From contig NZ_CP049143.1 in NCBI RefSeq assembly GCF_011044495.1, forward strand, positions 1,860,001 through 1,924,000: a stretch of 64,000 bases of DNA, given 5' to 3'. This DNA is from Roseimicrobium sp. ORNL1. Its GTDB lineage: Bacteria > Verrucomicrobiota > Verrucomicrobiia > Verrucomicrobiales > Verrucomicrobiaceae. The notes beneath the pieces are model-generated. The model was not told the DNA's origin, did not search any database, and saw only the letters and a program-made list of their open reading frames with translations. The stretch's first letter is position 1. The number at the start of each line of letters is the position of its first letter. Shown here piece after piece: positions 50,937-60,461 of the stretch. A program made the translations under genes and the position numbers.

Positions 50937-52207
50937 AACGCCTCTTCCAACACGCCGAAATCGCCAGTGAAGACAGCCCCAAGCTCACCCGTGCGGATGT
51001 GCTGGTGGAGGATGGCAAGATTGTGCAGGTGGCGCCTTCGATTGCGGCTGGCGAGGGCGTGGAAGTCATCGACTGCTCTGGTAAGGTCATCCTCCCGGGT
51101 TTCTTCGATGTGCATGTGCATGCACGGGAGCCCGGGGGCGATCAGAAGGAGAACATCCGCACGTGCAGCGAGGCGGCCATCAATGGTGGGGTGACGGGCT
51201 TTGTGATGATGCCGAACACGTCTCCTGCCATCGATAACGCCGGTGTGGTGAAGACGGTGCTGGAGTCGGCTCGTAAGTGCCGCATTCCCATCTACACGAG
51301 CGGTGCCATTACGAAGGGTCGTGAAGGCAAGGAGCTCGCTGCCATCGGCGCGATGCATGCGGCGGGGGTGGTGATGATCACGGACGACGGCTACCCGGTC
51401 AGCAATCCTGTGGTGCTGCGCCGCGCGATGGAATACGCGAAGAACTTCGGCCTCATCGTGGCCAGCCACTGCGAGACCATGGAACTCAGTGGCAAGGGAT
51501 CGATGCACGAGGGCAGCAAGAGCTACAGCCTCGGCCTCGAAGGCATCCCGGCCATCAGTGAGGAGATCTGCCTGGACCGCGATATTCGCATCGGTCAGTA
51601 CACGGGAGCGCATGTGCACATCCAGCATGTGACCACGGCCCGTGGCATGAATACCATCCGCCGCTTCAAGGAAGAAGGTGTGAAGGTCACCTGCGAGGTC
51701 GCACCGCATCACCTCATCTTCAATCACGAGGACGTGGGAGAGTATGACACAAACTACAAGATGAACCCGCCCCTTCGAACGAAGGAGGACAATGCCGCGC
51801 TGCTGCAGGGGCTGATCGATGGAGTGTTCGATGTCATTGCCACAGATCACGCACCGCACACCGAGTTCGAAAAGAACAACGACTTCGGCAGCGCGCCCTT
51901 CGGCGTTACTGGTTTGGAGACGGCCCTGCCTTCGCTGTACCACTACTTCATCAAGGAGGAGAAGTTCGGCTGGGACCTCTTGGTGAAGCGCTACTCCGCA
52001 GAGCCGCGCCGCCTGTTGGGACACGAGCCGGTGCCTGTGGTGGAAGGCGGCGTGGCGGAGTTCATTGTCTTCAATCCTCGCGCGACCAGCACGTTCACCC
52101 GCCAGTTCATGAAGTCGAAGAGCATCAACACGCCTTTCTACGACAAGACGCTTCAAGGGCGCGTGGACACGGTGGTGTTGGGGGATGAGGTGCTGCTTTC
52201 GAGGTAG
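50933..52207 (+). CDS. pyrC: Dihydroorotase
   Basis: The 424-aa protein starts at MKRLFQHAEIASEDSPKLTR, overlapping the zeta-like stop. It has GFFDVHVHAREPGGDQKENI with the Zn-binding HxH, GFVMMPNTSPAIDNAG, SHCETMEL, HVHIQHVTTARGM and FDVIATDHAPHTEFEK (the catalytic Asp). All ligands are present, so it is an active enzyme rather than an inactive PyrC' subunit. It cyclises carbamoyl-aspartate to dihydroorotate, the reaction after PyrB. The type is the longer class I dihydroorotase. Confidence 0.95.
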   Translation: MKRLFQHAEIASEDSPKLTRADVLVEDGKIVQVAPSIAAGEGVEVIDCSGKVILPGFFDVHVHAREPGGDQKENIRTCSEAAINGGVTGFVMMPNTSPAIDNAGVVKTVLESARKCRIPIYTSGAITKGREGKELAAIGAMHAAGVVMITDDGYPVSNPVVLRRAMEYAKNFGLIVASHCETMELSGKGSMHEGSKSYSLGLEGIPAISEEICLDRDIRIGQYTGAHVHIQHVTTARGMNTIRRFKEEGVKVTCEVAPHHLIFNHEDVGEYDTNYKMNPPLRTKEDNAALLQGLIDGVFDVIATDHAPHTEFEKNNDFGSAPFGVTGLETALPSLYHYFIKEEKFGWDLLVKRYSAEPRRLLGHEPVPVVEGGVAEFIVFNPRATSTFTRQFMKSKSINTPFYDKTLQGRVDTVVLGDEVLLSR

Positions 52208-52347
52208 TCGGCAGGTGCGGTTTTCTGAGCTCTGAATCTTGCGTCTCTATTGAATAGATTCCTGAGCAGGGAGTCATAGCTTTCCCCACTCAACCCTCAT
52301 CCTTTTCTTGGTTGAACGTGCGGGACTAACCTCCAAGAATCCGCCAG

Positions 52348-52941
52348 ATGAAACTCCTGATTGCCCTTGTGCTCACTGCCTGCTTTGCGTGCGTCGCTCG
52401 TGCGGACTCCGACGGCCCATATGAGGCCGTCCCTGATCTCAGGAAGGGTGAAGAACCTCCGATTTTCCAGATCCCTTCTTCCAAGGAACCTCTTCGATTC
52501 TATCTGAGTCACATTCCGCTACTCAAAGTGAATCCGAAATTCCATGAGCCGGATTCATACACGTGGGAGAAACTCAATGGGCACCACGCGTCATTTCGGG
52601 TGCTTGGACATGTTCGAGGTCGTGAGCTGTATGAAGTTCGCTACGTGAGCGATGAGCGGGTCAAGCAGGGGTTGGATTATGCAGAAGCCGTGATCATCCT
52701 GGCCAGGGGAGGGGACACGGGTGCTGACAGAAGCTTGTTTGAGCCTGTCTATTTTACGAGCGGCGGCATACCGTATGACAGACGCGCGGACTACGTGGAG
52801 GACGGTGACAAGTATGGTGCGGTGAAGGTAACGGTGTATTGGAGCGGTACAGGACCGGGACGTTGGCGCAGTGTTTTCATACGAGGTACAGAGGAGTTTA
52901 AGTACGAAAGGTTCGAGCCGGAGAAGAGTAAGAAGCAGTGA
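52348..52941 (+). CDS. Secreted protein of unknown function
   Basis: The 197-aa protein has a Sec signal (1-19, MKLLIALVLTACFACVARA|DS). The mature part is mixed alpha/beta with LRFYLSHIPLLKVNPKFHEP, ELYEVRYVSDERVKQGLDYA and a charged end (KYERFEPEKSKKQ). No catalytic motif, repeat or membrane segment was found and I do not recognise the family. It stands alone between pyrC and the ceramidase-like gene, 140 nt after pyrC, with no evident operon link. Confidence 0.7.
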   Translation: MKLLIALVLTACFACVARADSDGPYEAVPDLRKGEEPPIFQIPSSKEPLRFYLSHIPLLKVNPKFHEPDSYTWEKLNGHHASFRVLGHVRGRELYEVRYVSDERVKQGLDYAEAVIILARGGDTGADRSLFEPVYFTSGGIPYDRRADYVEDGDKYGAVKVTVYWSGTGPGRWRSVFIRGTEEFKYERFEPEKSKKQ

Positions 52942-53057
52942 GCTGGTGACTCCAAGGTGGTGGAGGCACTTTTTTGGCTGAAGAGGGCACAAAAGACTGA
53001 TGCAAGTCGGTCCACGTGAACCGTTCTGGATGGGAGCTTTTCACTTCCCATCCGGTC

Positions 53058-54473
53058 ATGCTTTCTCGACGCTTCTTCGTTTCACTCCTCGCAGCAGCGT
53101 GGTGGTCATCGGCCATCTTCCAGCCTGCTGCCTTCGCCGGTGAATTCCGCGCTGGCGCGGCTCAGGTGGAAATCACGCCCAAGGCTGGCGCGCCGCTGGC
53201 AGGCTATTACCAGTTCCGTGCTGCGAAGGAGGTGCTGGACCCGCTATATTCCCGGGCCGTGGTGGTGGAGCAGGATGGAGAGATGGCGGCGCTTGTGGTG
53301 CTGGACCTGATCAGCACGACGCGCGCGATGGTCGATGCCTCGCGCAAGTTAATCGCCGAGCAGCACGGCATTCCGCCAGAGCGCGTGATGATCTCCGCGA
53401 CGCATACGCACACCGGGCCCCAGCTCATCCGAGGTTCCATGATGGATGACCTCACCAAGGTGAACACGCCTCCCGGTCAGGAGTACAATGGTGGGCTACC
53501 AGCACTCGTGGCTCAGTCCGTGGGTGAGGCCAAGGCAAAGCTGACGCCCGCCAAAGGTTCCGCCACCGTGGGCAAGGCGGAGGGCATCAGCTTCAACCGC
53601 CGCGCCATCGGGAAGGATGGCAGTCTCATCTGGCAGCCGGGCAAGCTGGATCCGAGAGTACTCAAGCCTGCCGGCCCCATCGACCCGGATCTTGGCCTGC
53701 TCGTCTTCGAAGCGAAGGAGACGCGATCCGCGCCGCTGGCTACGTATGTGAACTTCGCCATGCATCCCACTTCCATCGGAGGCGGCACGCGCATTTCCGC
53801 AGACTATCCCGGCGCCCTCTGCCGCATCCTCAGTGAGCGCAGGGGAAAGGAGATGATCACCATCTGCGCCAATGGTTGCTGTGGGAATATCAACCACAAC
53901 AACTACATGACGGACACACCTAGGCAGTCCGGCGTGGCTGAGGCGAATCGTCTCGGCACCGCGCTCGCCGACGTGGCGGAGAAGTCCTGGCCCAACCTGA
54001 AAGCGCTCATACTGCATGCGCCGCGTTCCAAGTCGGTGCGTATCGTTCTTCCTCGCCGCAGCTTCACGGAGGAGCAGATTGCGAAGGCGAAAGACGTGGT
54101 GGCGAGGATGGCCACGGAAAAGCTCGGTACCGTGCCCATAGCGGAGGCCTTCTGCACCCTGGATACGGTGAACTTGAAGGACAAGCCGCTCGAAGTGGAG
54201 GTGCAGGTGATTTCCTTCAGCGATGAACTGGCGGTTGTTTCCCTGCCCGGGGAAATCTTCGTGGAGCTGGGTCTGGCCATCAAGGCAGCGTCGCCCTACA
54301 AGCACACCTACATCGCGGAGTTGGCGAATGGCAGCATCGGCTACATTCCGAATCGCGAGGCGTATCCGCAGGGGAATTACGAAGTGGTGAGCGCCCGCTG
54401 TGAAATGGGCTCGGGGGAGAAGCTGGTGGAGACCGCCCTGGCCCTGCTAAAGGACCTGCGTGCCGGGTCCTGA
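53058..54473 (+). CDS. Neutral/alkaline non-lysosomal ceramidase family protein
   Basis: The 471-aa protein starts at MLSRRFFVSLLAAAWWSSAI, a signal peptide; 14 codons upstream are excluded. It has the ceramidase N-terminal domain: FRAGAAQVEITPKAGAPLAG, VMISATHTHTGPQL (Zn-binding HxH), YVNFAMHPTSIGGGTRISAD (FAxHP), CANGCCGNINHN and LPGEIFVELGLAIK. It lacks the separate C-terminal domain of full-length ceramidases. In PVC bacteria such proteins are common and their substrates mostly unproven, so hydrolysis of an N-acyl lipid or amide is inferred. Confidence 0.88.
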   Translation: MLSRRFFVSLLAAAWWSSAIFQPAAFAGEFRAGAAQVEITPKAGAPLAGYYQFRAAKEVLDPLYSRAVVVEQDGEMAALVVLDLISTTRAMVDASRKLIAEQHGIPPERVMISATHTHTGPQLIRGSMMDDLTKVNTPPGQEYNGGLPALVAQSVGEAKAKLTPAKGSATVGKAEGISFNRRAIGKDGSLIWQPGKLDPRVLKPAGPIDPDLGLLVFEAKETRSAPLATYVNFAMHPTSIGGGTRISADYPGALCRILSERRGKEMITICANGCCGNINHNNYMTDTPRQSGVAEANRLGTALADVAEKSWPNLKALILHAPRSKSVRIVLPRRSFTEEQIAKAKDVVARMATEKLGTVPIAEAFCTLDTVNLKDKPLEVEVQVISFSDELAVVSLPGEIFVELGLAIKAASPYKHTYIAELANGSIGYIPNREAYPQGNYEVVSARCEMGSGEKLVETALALLKDLRAGS

Positions 54474-54545
54474 CTCCGACTCAGACCACTTGACCTCGGG
54501 GCGCATGGCGGGCATGGATCGGGTACAGATTTTCCGCTCCGATCC

Positions 54546-55292
54546 ATGACCTACCTCGAAAAGCTCAACGCCCGCATCGCCAAGTCCAACAGCAACCTCT
54601 GTGTGGGGCTCGACGTCCGTGCGGACAAGGCGGATGACGCTACGCGGAAGTTCCTGCTGGATGTCATCGAGCAGACCGCGCCTTTCGCAGCTGCCTTCAA
54701 GCCGAATGCCGCTTACTTCGAGGCCATGGGCTGGGAGGGCATGAAGCTGCTGGAGGAAATCATTGAGGCTATTCCCAGCGACATTCCCGTCGTGCTCGAT
54801 GTGAAGCGCGGCGACATCGGCGAAACCCAGCGCTACTACGCAAAGGCCTGCTTCGATGTGTTGAAGGCCGATGCCGTGACGCTGAATCCTTTCATGGGCC
54901 GCGACACCCTGGAGCCTTTCCTTGCCTATCAGGACAAGGGATTCTACCTGCTCGCCGTCACGTCCAACGTGGGTGCCAAGGACATCGAACTGCTCAAGGA
55001 TGAGCACGGTCGCCACATCTTCCAGCATGTGACGGAGATGGCTGGCCTCTCCTCTCAGGGCGGCCTCGTGGTGGGCCTCACCAATGCGGCGCACATCCTC
55101 CCTCTCATCCCGGACGTGCCTCTCCTCATCCCCGGCCTCGGCGCGCAGGGCGGAGACGTGGCAGCGCTCAAGGGCGGAGAGCGCAAAGCCCCGCTGCTCA
55201 TCAATGTGTCCCGTGGTGTGCTTTATGACAAACCTGAGCAGAGCTTTGCCGAGAAGGCGGAGGCTTGGGCGAAGGTGATCAGGGGGGAGTAG
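54546..55292 (+). CDS. pyrF: Orotidine 5'-phosphate decarboxylase (type 2)
   Basis: The 248-aa barrel enzyme starts MTYLEKLNARIAKSNSNLCV. It has GLDVRADKADD, FKPNAAYFEAMGWEGMKLL, PVVLDVKRGDIGETQRYYAK (catalytic Lys-Asp tetrad), ADAVTLNPFMGRDTLEPF and LIPGLGAQGGDV. The length and DVKRGDIG spacing fit type 2 PyrF. It removes CO2 from OMP to give UMP, the last step of the pathway begun by pyrB and pyrC 3 kb upstream. A palindromic element starts 8 nt after its stop. Confidence 0.96.
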   Translation: MTYLEKLNARIAKSNSNLCVGLDVRADKADDATRKFLLDVIEQTAPFAAAFKPNAAYFEAMGWEGMKLLEEIIEAIPSDIPVVLDVKRGDIGETQRYYAKACFDVLKADAVTLNPFMGRDTLEPFLAYQDKGFYLLAVTSNVGAKDIELLKDEHGRHIFQHVTEMAGLSSQGGLVVGLTNAAHILPLIPDVPLLIPGLGAQGGDVAALKGGERKAPLLINVSRGVLYDKPEQSFAEKAEAWAKVIRGE

Positions 55293-55300
55293 GCTGCGGA

Positions 55301-55436
55301 GGAATAGCCGCAAAAGAACGCAAAGAACACAAAGGGTTGGATGCGGGTGTTTGAACACCTGTCATCGGCTGGTTTCGTTCATCGGCTCGCCATCAGGTCC
55401 TTTTTTGTGCTCTTTGCGTTCTTTTGCGGCCATTCC
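55301..55436. repeat. 136-bp palindromic element with about 36-nt terminal inverted repeats (copy 2)
   Basis: The left arm starts GGAATAGCCGCAAAAGAACG at 55301. The right arm 55399-55436 ends CTTTTGCGGCCATTCC and is its reverse complement with few mismatches. The centre differs from copy 1 and has its own GGTGTT/AACACC hairpin. It fills most of the gap between pyrF and mdh. Confidence 0.88.
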
Positions 55437-55540
55437 CAAAGGCGCTGCAACCGGTAGCAGGCACCATTCTCCAGTAGCTCCTTGCGTTCCTGCCGGTCCC
55501 GGCTTTGATGACGGTCCCCACTACCTCATTTACTCCTCTC

Positions 55541-56527
55541 ATGAAGTCTCCCATCACCGTCGCTGTCACCGGAGCCGCAGGCCAGATCGGCTACTCCCTC
55601 CTTTTCCGTATTGCCTCTGGCTCCATGTTCGGCCCGGACCAGCCGGTGGCGCTGCGACTCATTGAAATTGAGCCCGGCATGGCGGCTCTCGGCGGCGTGG
55701 TGATGGAAATCGACGACTGCGCTTTCCCCCTGGTGCACAGCATCACCCCCACCAGCGACATCAACGAAGGCTTCAAGGGCGTGAACTGGGCGCTGCTCGT
55801 CGGCTCCGTGCCCCGCAAGGCCGGGATGGAGCGCAAGGACCTCTTGAACATCAACGGCAAGATCTTCACCGGCCAGGGCCAGGCGATTGCCAAGAACGCC
55901 GCGTCCGACGTGCGCGTGCTCGTGGTGGGCAACCCCTGCAATACGAACTGTCTCATCGCGATGAACAACGCCAAGGACGTGCCGGCCGACCGCTGGTTCG
56001 CCATGACGCGTCTCGATGAAAATCGCGCCAAGTCCCAGCTCGCTGCCAAGGCGGGTGTGCACGTGAGCGAAGTGAGCAACGTAGCCATCTGGGGCAACCA
56101 CTCCGCCACGCAGTATCCTGATTTCTACAACGCCAAGATCGGTGGCAAGGCGGCGACCGACGTCATCAAGGACGAAGCGTGGCTGCAGGGCGAGTTCATC
56201 GCCACCGTGCAACAGCGCGGCGCGGCCATCATCAAGGCCCGTGGCTCCTCCTCCGCCGCCTCCGCTGCAAATGCCGTGGTGGACACCGTGCGCTCCCTCA
56301 CCACCCCGACGCCTGCCGGCGACTGGACCAGCGTGGCCGTGTGCTCCGATGGCAGCTACGGTGTGGAGAAGGACATCATCACCAGCTTCCCCATCCGCAG
56401 CAACGGCTCCAAGTGGGAAATCGTGCAGGGCGTGCCGGTGAATGAATTCAGCCAGGGCAAGATCAACGCCACCGTGCAGGAGCTCAAGGAAGAGCGCGAT
56501 GCGGTGAAGGAACTTGGCCTGATTTAA
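55541..56527 (+). CDS. mdh: Malate dehydrogenase
   Basis: The 328-aa enzyme starts at [20 protein letters not shown] (NAD-binding glycine loop); 12 codons upstream are excluded. It has the [20 protein letters not shown] substrate loop, [28 protein letters not shown] and [14 protein letters not shown] (catalytic His). This is the group I NAD malate dehydrogenase shared by actinobacteria and plant cytosol. It oxidises malate to oxaloacetate in the TCA cycle. It ends at a strong terminator. Confidence 0.97.
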   Translation: MKSPITVAVTGAAGQIGYSLLFRIASGSMFGPDQPVALRLIEIEPGMAALGGVVMEIDDCAFPLVHSITPTSDINEGFKGVNWALLVGSVPRKAGMERKDLLNINGKIFTGQGQAIAKNAASDVRVLVVGNPCNTNCLIAMNNAKDVPADRWFAMTRLDENRAKSQLAAKAGVHVSEVSNVAIWGNHSATQYPDFYNAKIGGKAATDVIKDEAWLQGEFIATVQQRGAAIIKARGSSSAASAANAVVDTVRSLTTPTPAGDWTSVAVCSDGSYGVEKDIITSFPIRSNGSKWEIVQGVPVNEFSQGKINATVQELKEERDAVKELGLI

Positions 56528-56549
56528 TCCAGACATCTTCAGTTTCCGG

Positions 56550-56586
56550 GGCCTGCGGCGCGAGCGCGTCGCAGGCCTTTTTTTAA
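56550..56586 (+). terminator. Intrinsic terminator after mdh
   Basis: GGCCTGCGGCGC pairs with GCGTCGCAGGCC across a short AGC-containing loop with one mismatch (56550-56577), followed by seven T residues. Confidence 0.93.
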
Positions 56587-56672
56587 ATCAAGAACTCTTG
56601 CTTGAGGCAGGGCCGTCATTGCAACATTACCCGCCGCCCCTCCGTTCTTTCTCGCCCTTTGCTCCCACCCGT

Positions 56673-59600
56673 ATGATGAAGTTGAAATCACTCCTCGCCG
56701 GCGCATTGCTCCTGCCGTTGCCGCTTTCCCTGTCTGCGGCTCCCCAGTGGATCTGGACCTCCACGAAGGCCACGGACGGACAGAAGGCGACCTTCAAGAA
56801 GACCTTCACCATCGAGGGCGAGGTGAAGTCGGCCACACTGTCGGTGTCCTGTGACAACGGCGCGGATGCGTTGCTGAATGGCAAGAAGGTGTTCACCAAT
56901 CCGGACTGGATGGAGGCCACCAAGGCGGATGTGAAGGCTGCGCTGAAATCTGGGGAGAATGAACTGCGCTTCGACGCGCGCAACCAGGGCGGCACGGCGG
57001 CGCTCATCGCGAAGCTTGAAATCGAAACTGCGGATGGCAAGAAGACCACCGTGGAAACCGGCGAAGGCTGGCAGGGTACGGACACGGGGAAGGAAGAGTG
57101 GGCGGTTGCGAAAGTACTGGCGCCTCTCGGTGCTGGCCCGTGGGGCGATGTCTTCTCCAGCAACCGCGCCAAAGGAAACAACAACAAGAAGAACGATGGC
57201 CCCACTACGGCCACCCCTGCGGAGGAAGTCGTGGTGCTGCCGGGGTTCAAGGCGGAACTGCTCTACACGGTGCCGAAGGCCGAGCAGGGATCGTGGGTCA
57301 GCATGACGGTGGATCCGAAAGGGCGCCTGCTCGTGGGTGACCAGTACGGCGGCATCTATCGTGTGACCCTGCCTCCTGTGGGTAGCAAGGAGCAGGCGAA
57401 GGTGGAGCCTCTGCCCCTCAAGATCGGTGGAGCACACGGTTTGCTGTATGCCTTCAACAGTCTCTACGTGATGATCAATGAGATGAGCGCTCCGCAGAAT
57501 GCCGGGCGCTCCGGTGGCATCTGGCGACTGAAGGACAATGGCGATGGCACCTTCGGAGAACCGGAGCAACTCCGCAAGATCGCGGGCGGTGGCGAGCACG
57601 GCACGCACAGCATGGTGGTGAGCCCGGATGGCAAGAGCATCATCTTCAACAGCGGCAACCATACGAAGCTGCCGGAGAACTTTGAACTCTCCCGTCCCGC
57701 TCGTGCCTGGAATGAGGACCACATCCTCCCGCGCATGTGGGATGCGAATGGCCACGCTCGCGGCGTGATGGCGCCCGGCGGCTACATCTGCAAGATGGAC
57801 CCTGATGGCAAGAAGGTGGAGCTCTTCTGCTATGGCTTCCGCAATGAGTTCGACATTGCCTTCAACAGTGCTGGTGAACTCTTCACGTTCGATGCGGACA
57901 TGGAGTGGGACATGGGCGCTCCATGGTATCGCCCCACACGCATCAATCACTGCGTGAGCGGTGCGGACTACGGATGGCGCAGTGGCTCCGGCAAGTGGCC
58001 CACGTTCTATCCGGACAGCCTTCCTGCTACGGTGGACATCGGCCCTGGCAGCCCCACCGGCGTGGTGAGCGGTACTGGCGCGAAGTTCCCCGCGAAATAT
58101 CAGCGCGCTGTATATGCCGCCGACTGGACGTATGGCACCATGTACGTGATCCACAGCACGCCGAAGGGTGGCACGTATGAAAGCGTGAAGGAGGAGTTCG
58201 TTTCCGGGAAGCCGCTGCCCCTCACGGATCTCATCATTCATCCGCAGGATGGCGCCATGTATTTCGCCGTGGGCGGCCGTCGCACCCAGAGTGCGCTGTA
58301 TCGGGTGACTTATGTGGGCAGCGAGTCCACCGCTGCCGCGGAGCCGCTTCCACTGACTGCGGAAATGAAACTGCGCCATGAACTGGAAAAGCTCCATGAA
58401 GATGGCACGGGTGAAGACGCGATTGCCAAGGCGTGGCCGCATCTCTCCAGCGCAGACCGCTTTGTGCGCTACGCTGCACGCGTGGCCATCGAGCGCCAGC
58501 CGGTGACGGCTTGGAAGGGCAAGGCGCTCGCGGAGCAGAATCCGCAGGCTCTCATCGAAGCGTCCATCGCTCTGGCTCGCATTGGTGCCGTGGGCAGTCC
58601 CGTGCCGCTGCCGGAGGGTAAGCCCAAGGCGGGCGCGTCCTCAGGCGCAGTGGGCGAGACTTCACCGGAGAATGCACCGTTGCAGGCCGCACTCCTGGGT
58701 GCGCTGGAGCGCATTGATTTCGACTCGCTGGATCTCGATCATCAGCTTCAGATTCTGCGGGCGTATGAACTCGTCTTCACACGCCTGGGCAAGCCCTCAC
58801 CGGAGGTATGCGCAAACCTCGCCGAGAAGTTTGACAGCGTGTATCCCGTCAAGAGCAACGCCGCGAATCTGGAACTCGCGCAACTCCTCATCTTCCTGGA
58901 GTCGAAGCGTGTGGTGGCGAAGACACTGGGACTCATGGCCACGGCCAAGGATGACAGTGAAGCGCTGGCGAGCGACGCCCTGCTGGCTCGCAACACCGGC
59001 TACGCCCGCGCGGCGGATGAAGTGCATCGCAGCCAGCCGAACCGCCAGCAGATCTCGTACATGTTTGCCTTGAGGAACGCCACAGCTGGCTGGACGAAGG
59101 AATCCCGTGAGACGTACTTCTCCTGGTTCCCCCGTGCCCGCCAGTGGAAGGGTGGCAACAGCTTCAAGGGCTTCATCGAAAACACCCGGCAGGAGGCTTT
59201 GGCCAACTTTGCTCCTGACGATGAACGCGCCGCACTGGATGCCCTCTCCTCGAAGAATGATGCCGTGCAGGTGGCGAACTTCGTGGCTCCGAAGGGCCCC
59301 GGGCGCGCCTACACCATCGATGAGGTTCTGAAGCTTGCCGAAGGCGACGGTCTGAAGCACCGGAACTTCGAAAACGGCAAGGCCATGTTCACCTCCACGC
59401 TGTGCCTCACGTGCCACCGCTTTGGTGGAGATGGCGGCAGCATCGGGCCGGACGTTACTGGTGCTGGCAGCCGCTACACGCTGCGCGACTTGATGGAAAA
59501 CATCATTGAGCCCAGCAAGGTGATCTCGGATCAGTACGACAGCCACCAGATCGAGAAGAAGGATGGCGGCCTCGTCATCGGTCGCATCGTGGCAGAGGAA

Positions 59601-59807
59601 AATGGCGACCTGATGGTGATGATGAATCCCTTTGCTCCCACCACGCTGACCAAAGTGCCCGCCGATGAAGTGAAGAGCAAGAAGACCCAGCCGGTGAGCA
59701 TGATGCCGCCTGGCCTCATCAACACGCTGAACCAGGACGAACTTCTCGATCTGATTGCCTACATCCTCTCTGCCGGAAATCCGCAGGATGCGAGGTTTGC
59801 GAAGTAG
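56673..59807 (+). CDS. PVC-type heme-binding CxxCH protein with beta-propeller
   Basis: The 1044-aa protein starts at MMKLKSLLAGALLLPLPLSL (Sec signal). The N-terminal part (about 25-165) resembles a beta-sandwich carbohydrate-binding module (ADALLNGKKVF). A six-bladed sugar-dehydrogenase-like propeller (about 190-560) has VLPGFKAELLYTVP, VDPKGRLLVGDQYGGIYRV, GEHGTHSMVVSPDGKSI and GFRNEFDIAFNSAGELF. HEAT-like helices follow. The C-terminal cytochrome c domain has LCLTCHRFGG, GPDVTGAGSRYTLRDLMENI and a late Met. It is a probable periplasmic PQQ-like dehydrogenase or carbohydrate oxidoreductase. Substrate unknown. Confidence 0.92.
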   Translation: MMKLKSLLAGALLLPLPLSLSAAPQWIWTSTKATDGQKATFKKTFTIEGEVKSATLSVSCDNGADALLNGKKVFTNPDWMEATKADVKAALKSGENELRFDARNQGGTAALIAKLEIETADGKKTTVETGEGWQGTDTGKEEWAVAKVLAPLGAGPWGDVFSSNRAKGNNNKKNDGPTTATPAEEVVVLPGFKAELLYTVPKAEQGSWVSMTVDPKGRLLVGDQYGGIYRVTLPPVGSKEQAKVEPLPLKIGGAHGLLYAFNSLYVMINEMSAPQNAGRSGGIWRLKDNGDGTFGEPEQLRKIAGGGEHGTHSMVVSPDGKSIIFNSGNHTKLPENFELSRPARAWNEDHILPRMWDANGHARGVMAPGGYICKMDPDGKKVELFCYGFRNEFDIAFNSAGELFTFDADMEWDMGAPWYRPTRINHCVSGADYGWRSGSGKWPTFYPDSLPATVDIGPGSPTGVVSGTGAKFPAKYQRAVYAADWTYGTMYVIHSTPKGGTYESVKEEFVSGKPLPLTDLIIHPQDGAMYFAVGGRRTQSALYRVTYVGSESTAAAEPLPLTAEMKLRHELEKLHEDGTGEDAIAKAWPHLSSADRFVRYAARVAIERQPVTAWKGKALAEQNPQALIEASIALARIGAVGSPVPLPEGKPKAGASSGAVGETSPENAPLQAALLGALERIDFDSLDLDHQLQILRAYELVFTRLGKPSPEVCANLAEKFDSVYPVKSNAANLELAQLLIFLESKRVVAKTLGLMATAKDDSEALASDALLARNTGYARAADEVHRSQPNRQQISYMFALRNATAGWTKESRETYFSWFPRARQWKGGNSFKGFIENTRQEALANFAPDDERAALDALSSKNDAVQVANFVAPKGPGRAYTIDEVLKLAEGDGLKHRNFENGKAMFTSTLCLTCHRFGGDGGSIGPDVTGAGSRYTLRDLMENIIEPSKVISDQYDSHQIEKKDGGLVIGRIVAEENGDLMVMMNPFAPTTLTKVPADEVKSKKTQPVSMMPPGLINTLNQDELLDLIAYILSAGNPQDARFAK

Positions 59808-59839
59808 TCGGCATCGGATTCACCAGTCAGAAAGACAAG

Positions 59840-59871
59840 AGCTCCACGTCGCGAGATGTGGAGCTTTTTTG
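59840..59871 (+). terminator. Intrinsic terminator after the CxxCH protein gene
   Basis: AGCTCCAC (59840-59847) pairs with GTGGAGCT (59858-59865), followed by six T residues. Confidence 0.93.
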
Positions 59872-59963
59872 TGGGTAGGCTCGGGCAGACGCGGAATGCT
59901 CTGCAATTCCGGCACAATGTTCCTTGCGCTGATTCGATGTCGCCTCCAAACAGGGCGTCACCC

Positions 59964-60371
59964 ATGATGCTCCGTTCTTCTTCCCGTCGTCAATTCCTCG
60001 CCATCGGCATTGCCATGGTGCTTTCCGCATGTTCCGCATTCGCCGGACCGGACATCACAGGGACGTGGTACTTTGCCAGCGGGCAGACAGGTGGCTCCAC
60101 CGCCTCCGTGTATGGCACCCTCAAGCTGGAGCCGTCCGGCGAGTATGAGGACAGCCACCGCATCGCGGGCATCCTCACGGCTTCCAAGGGCAGTTACACG
60201 ATCAGTGGAGACTCGCTGAATCTCGTGCCCGTGGCCGGGAAGGGCAAGCCCATGACTTACACGTTTGCGGTCGGTGAACATCAGGACAAGGAAGGTACGA
60301 AGTTTACAGGCCTCACCCTGAAAGGGAGCAGCGACCTGACGTTCCTTCTGACGAGGGAGAAGAAAAAATAG
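59964..60371 (+). CDS. Small secreted protein of unknown function
   Basis: The 135-aa protein starts at MMLRSSSRRQFLAIGIAMVL, with signal or lipoprotein-like end SACSAFA|GPD. The mature 105 residues look like one small beta-barrel: DITGTWYFASGQTGGSTASV, YGTLKLEPSGEYED, GSYTISGDSLNLV and FTGLTLKGSSDLTFLL, a lipocalin-like pattern where the TGTW opening is common. No other motif is present. It is isolated between terminators and TspO, so probably its own transcript. Confidence 0.75.
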   Translation: MMLRSSSRRQFLAIGIAMVLSACSAFAGPDITGTWYFASGQTGGSTASVYGTLKLEPSGEYEDSHRIAGILTASKGSYTISGDSLNLVPVAGKGKPMTYTFAVGEHQDKEGTKFTGLTLKGSSDLTFLLTREKKK

Positions 60372-60461
60372 TACTCCTGCGAAGGGCGCGTTCACGATGC
60401 GCTGGAAAAGTGTGCTGCTCACAGGTCCTGAGGCATTCTCTCAGGCGATACTTTGAACGGC

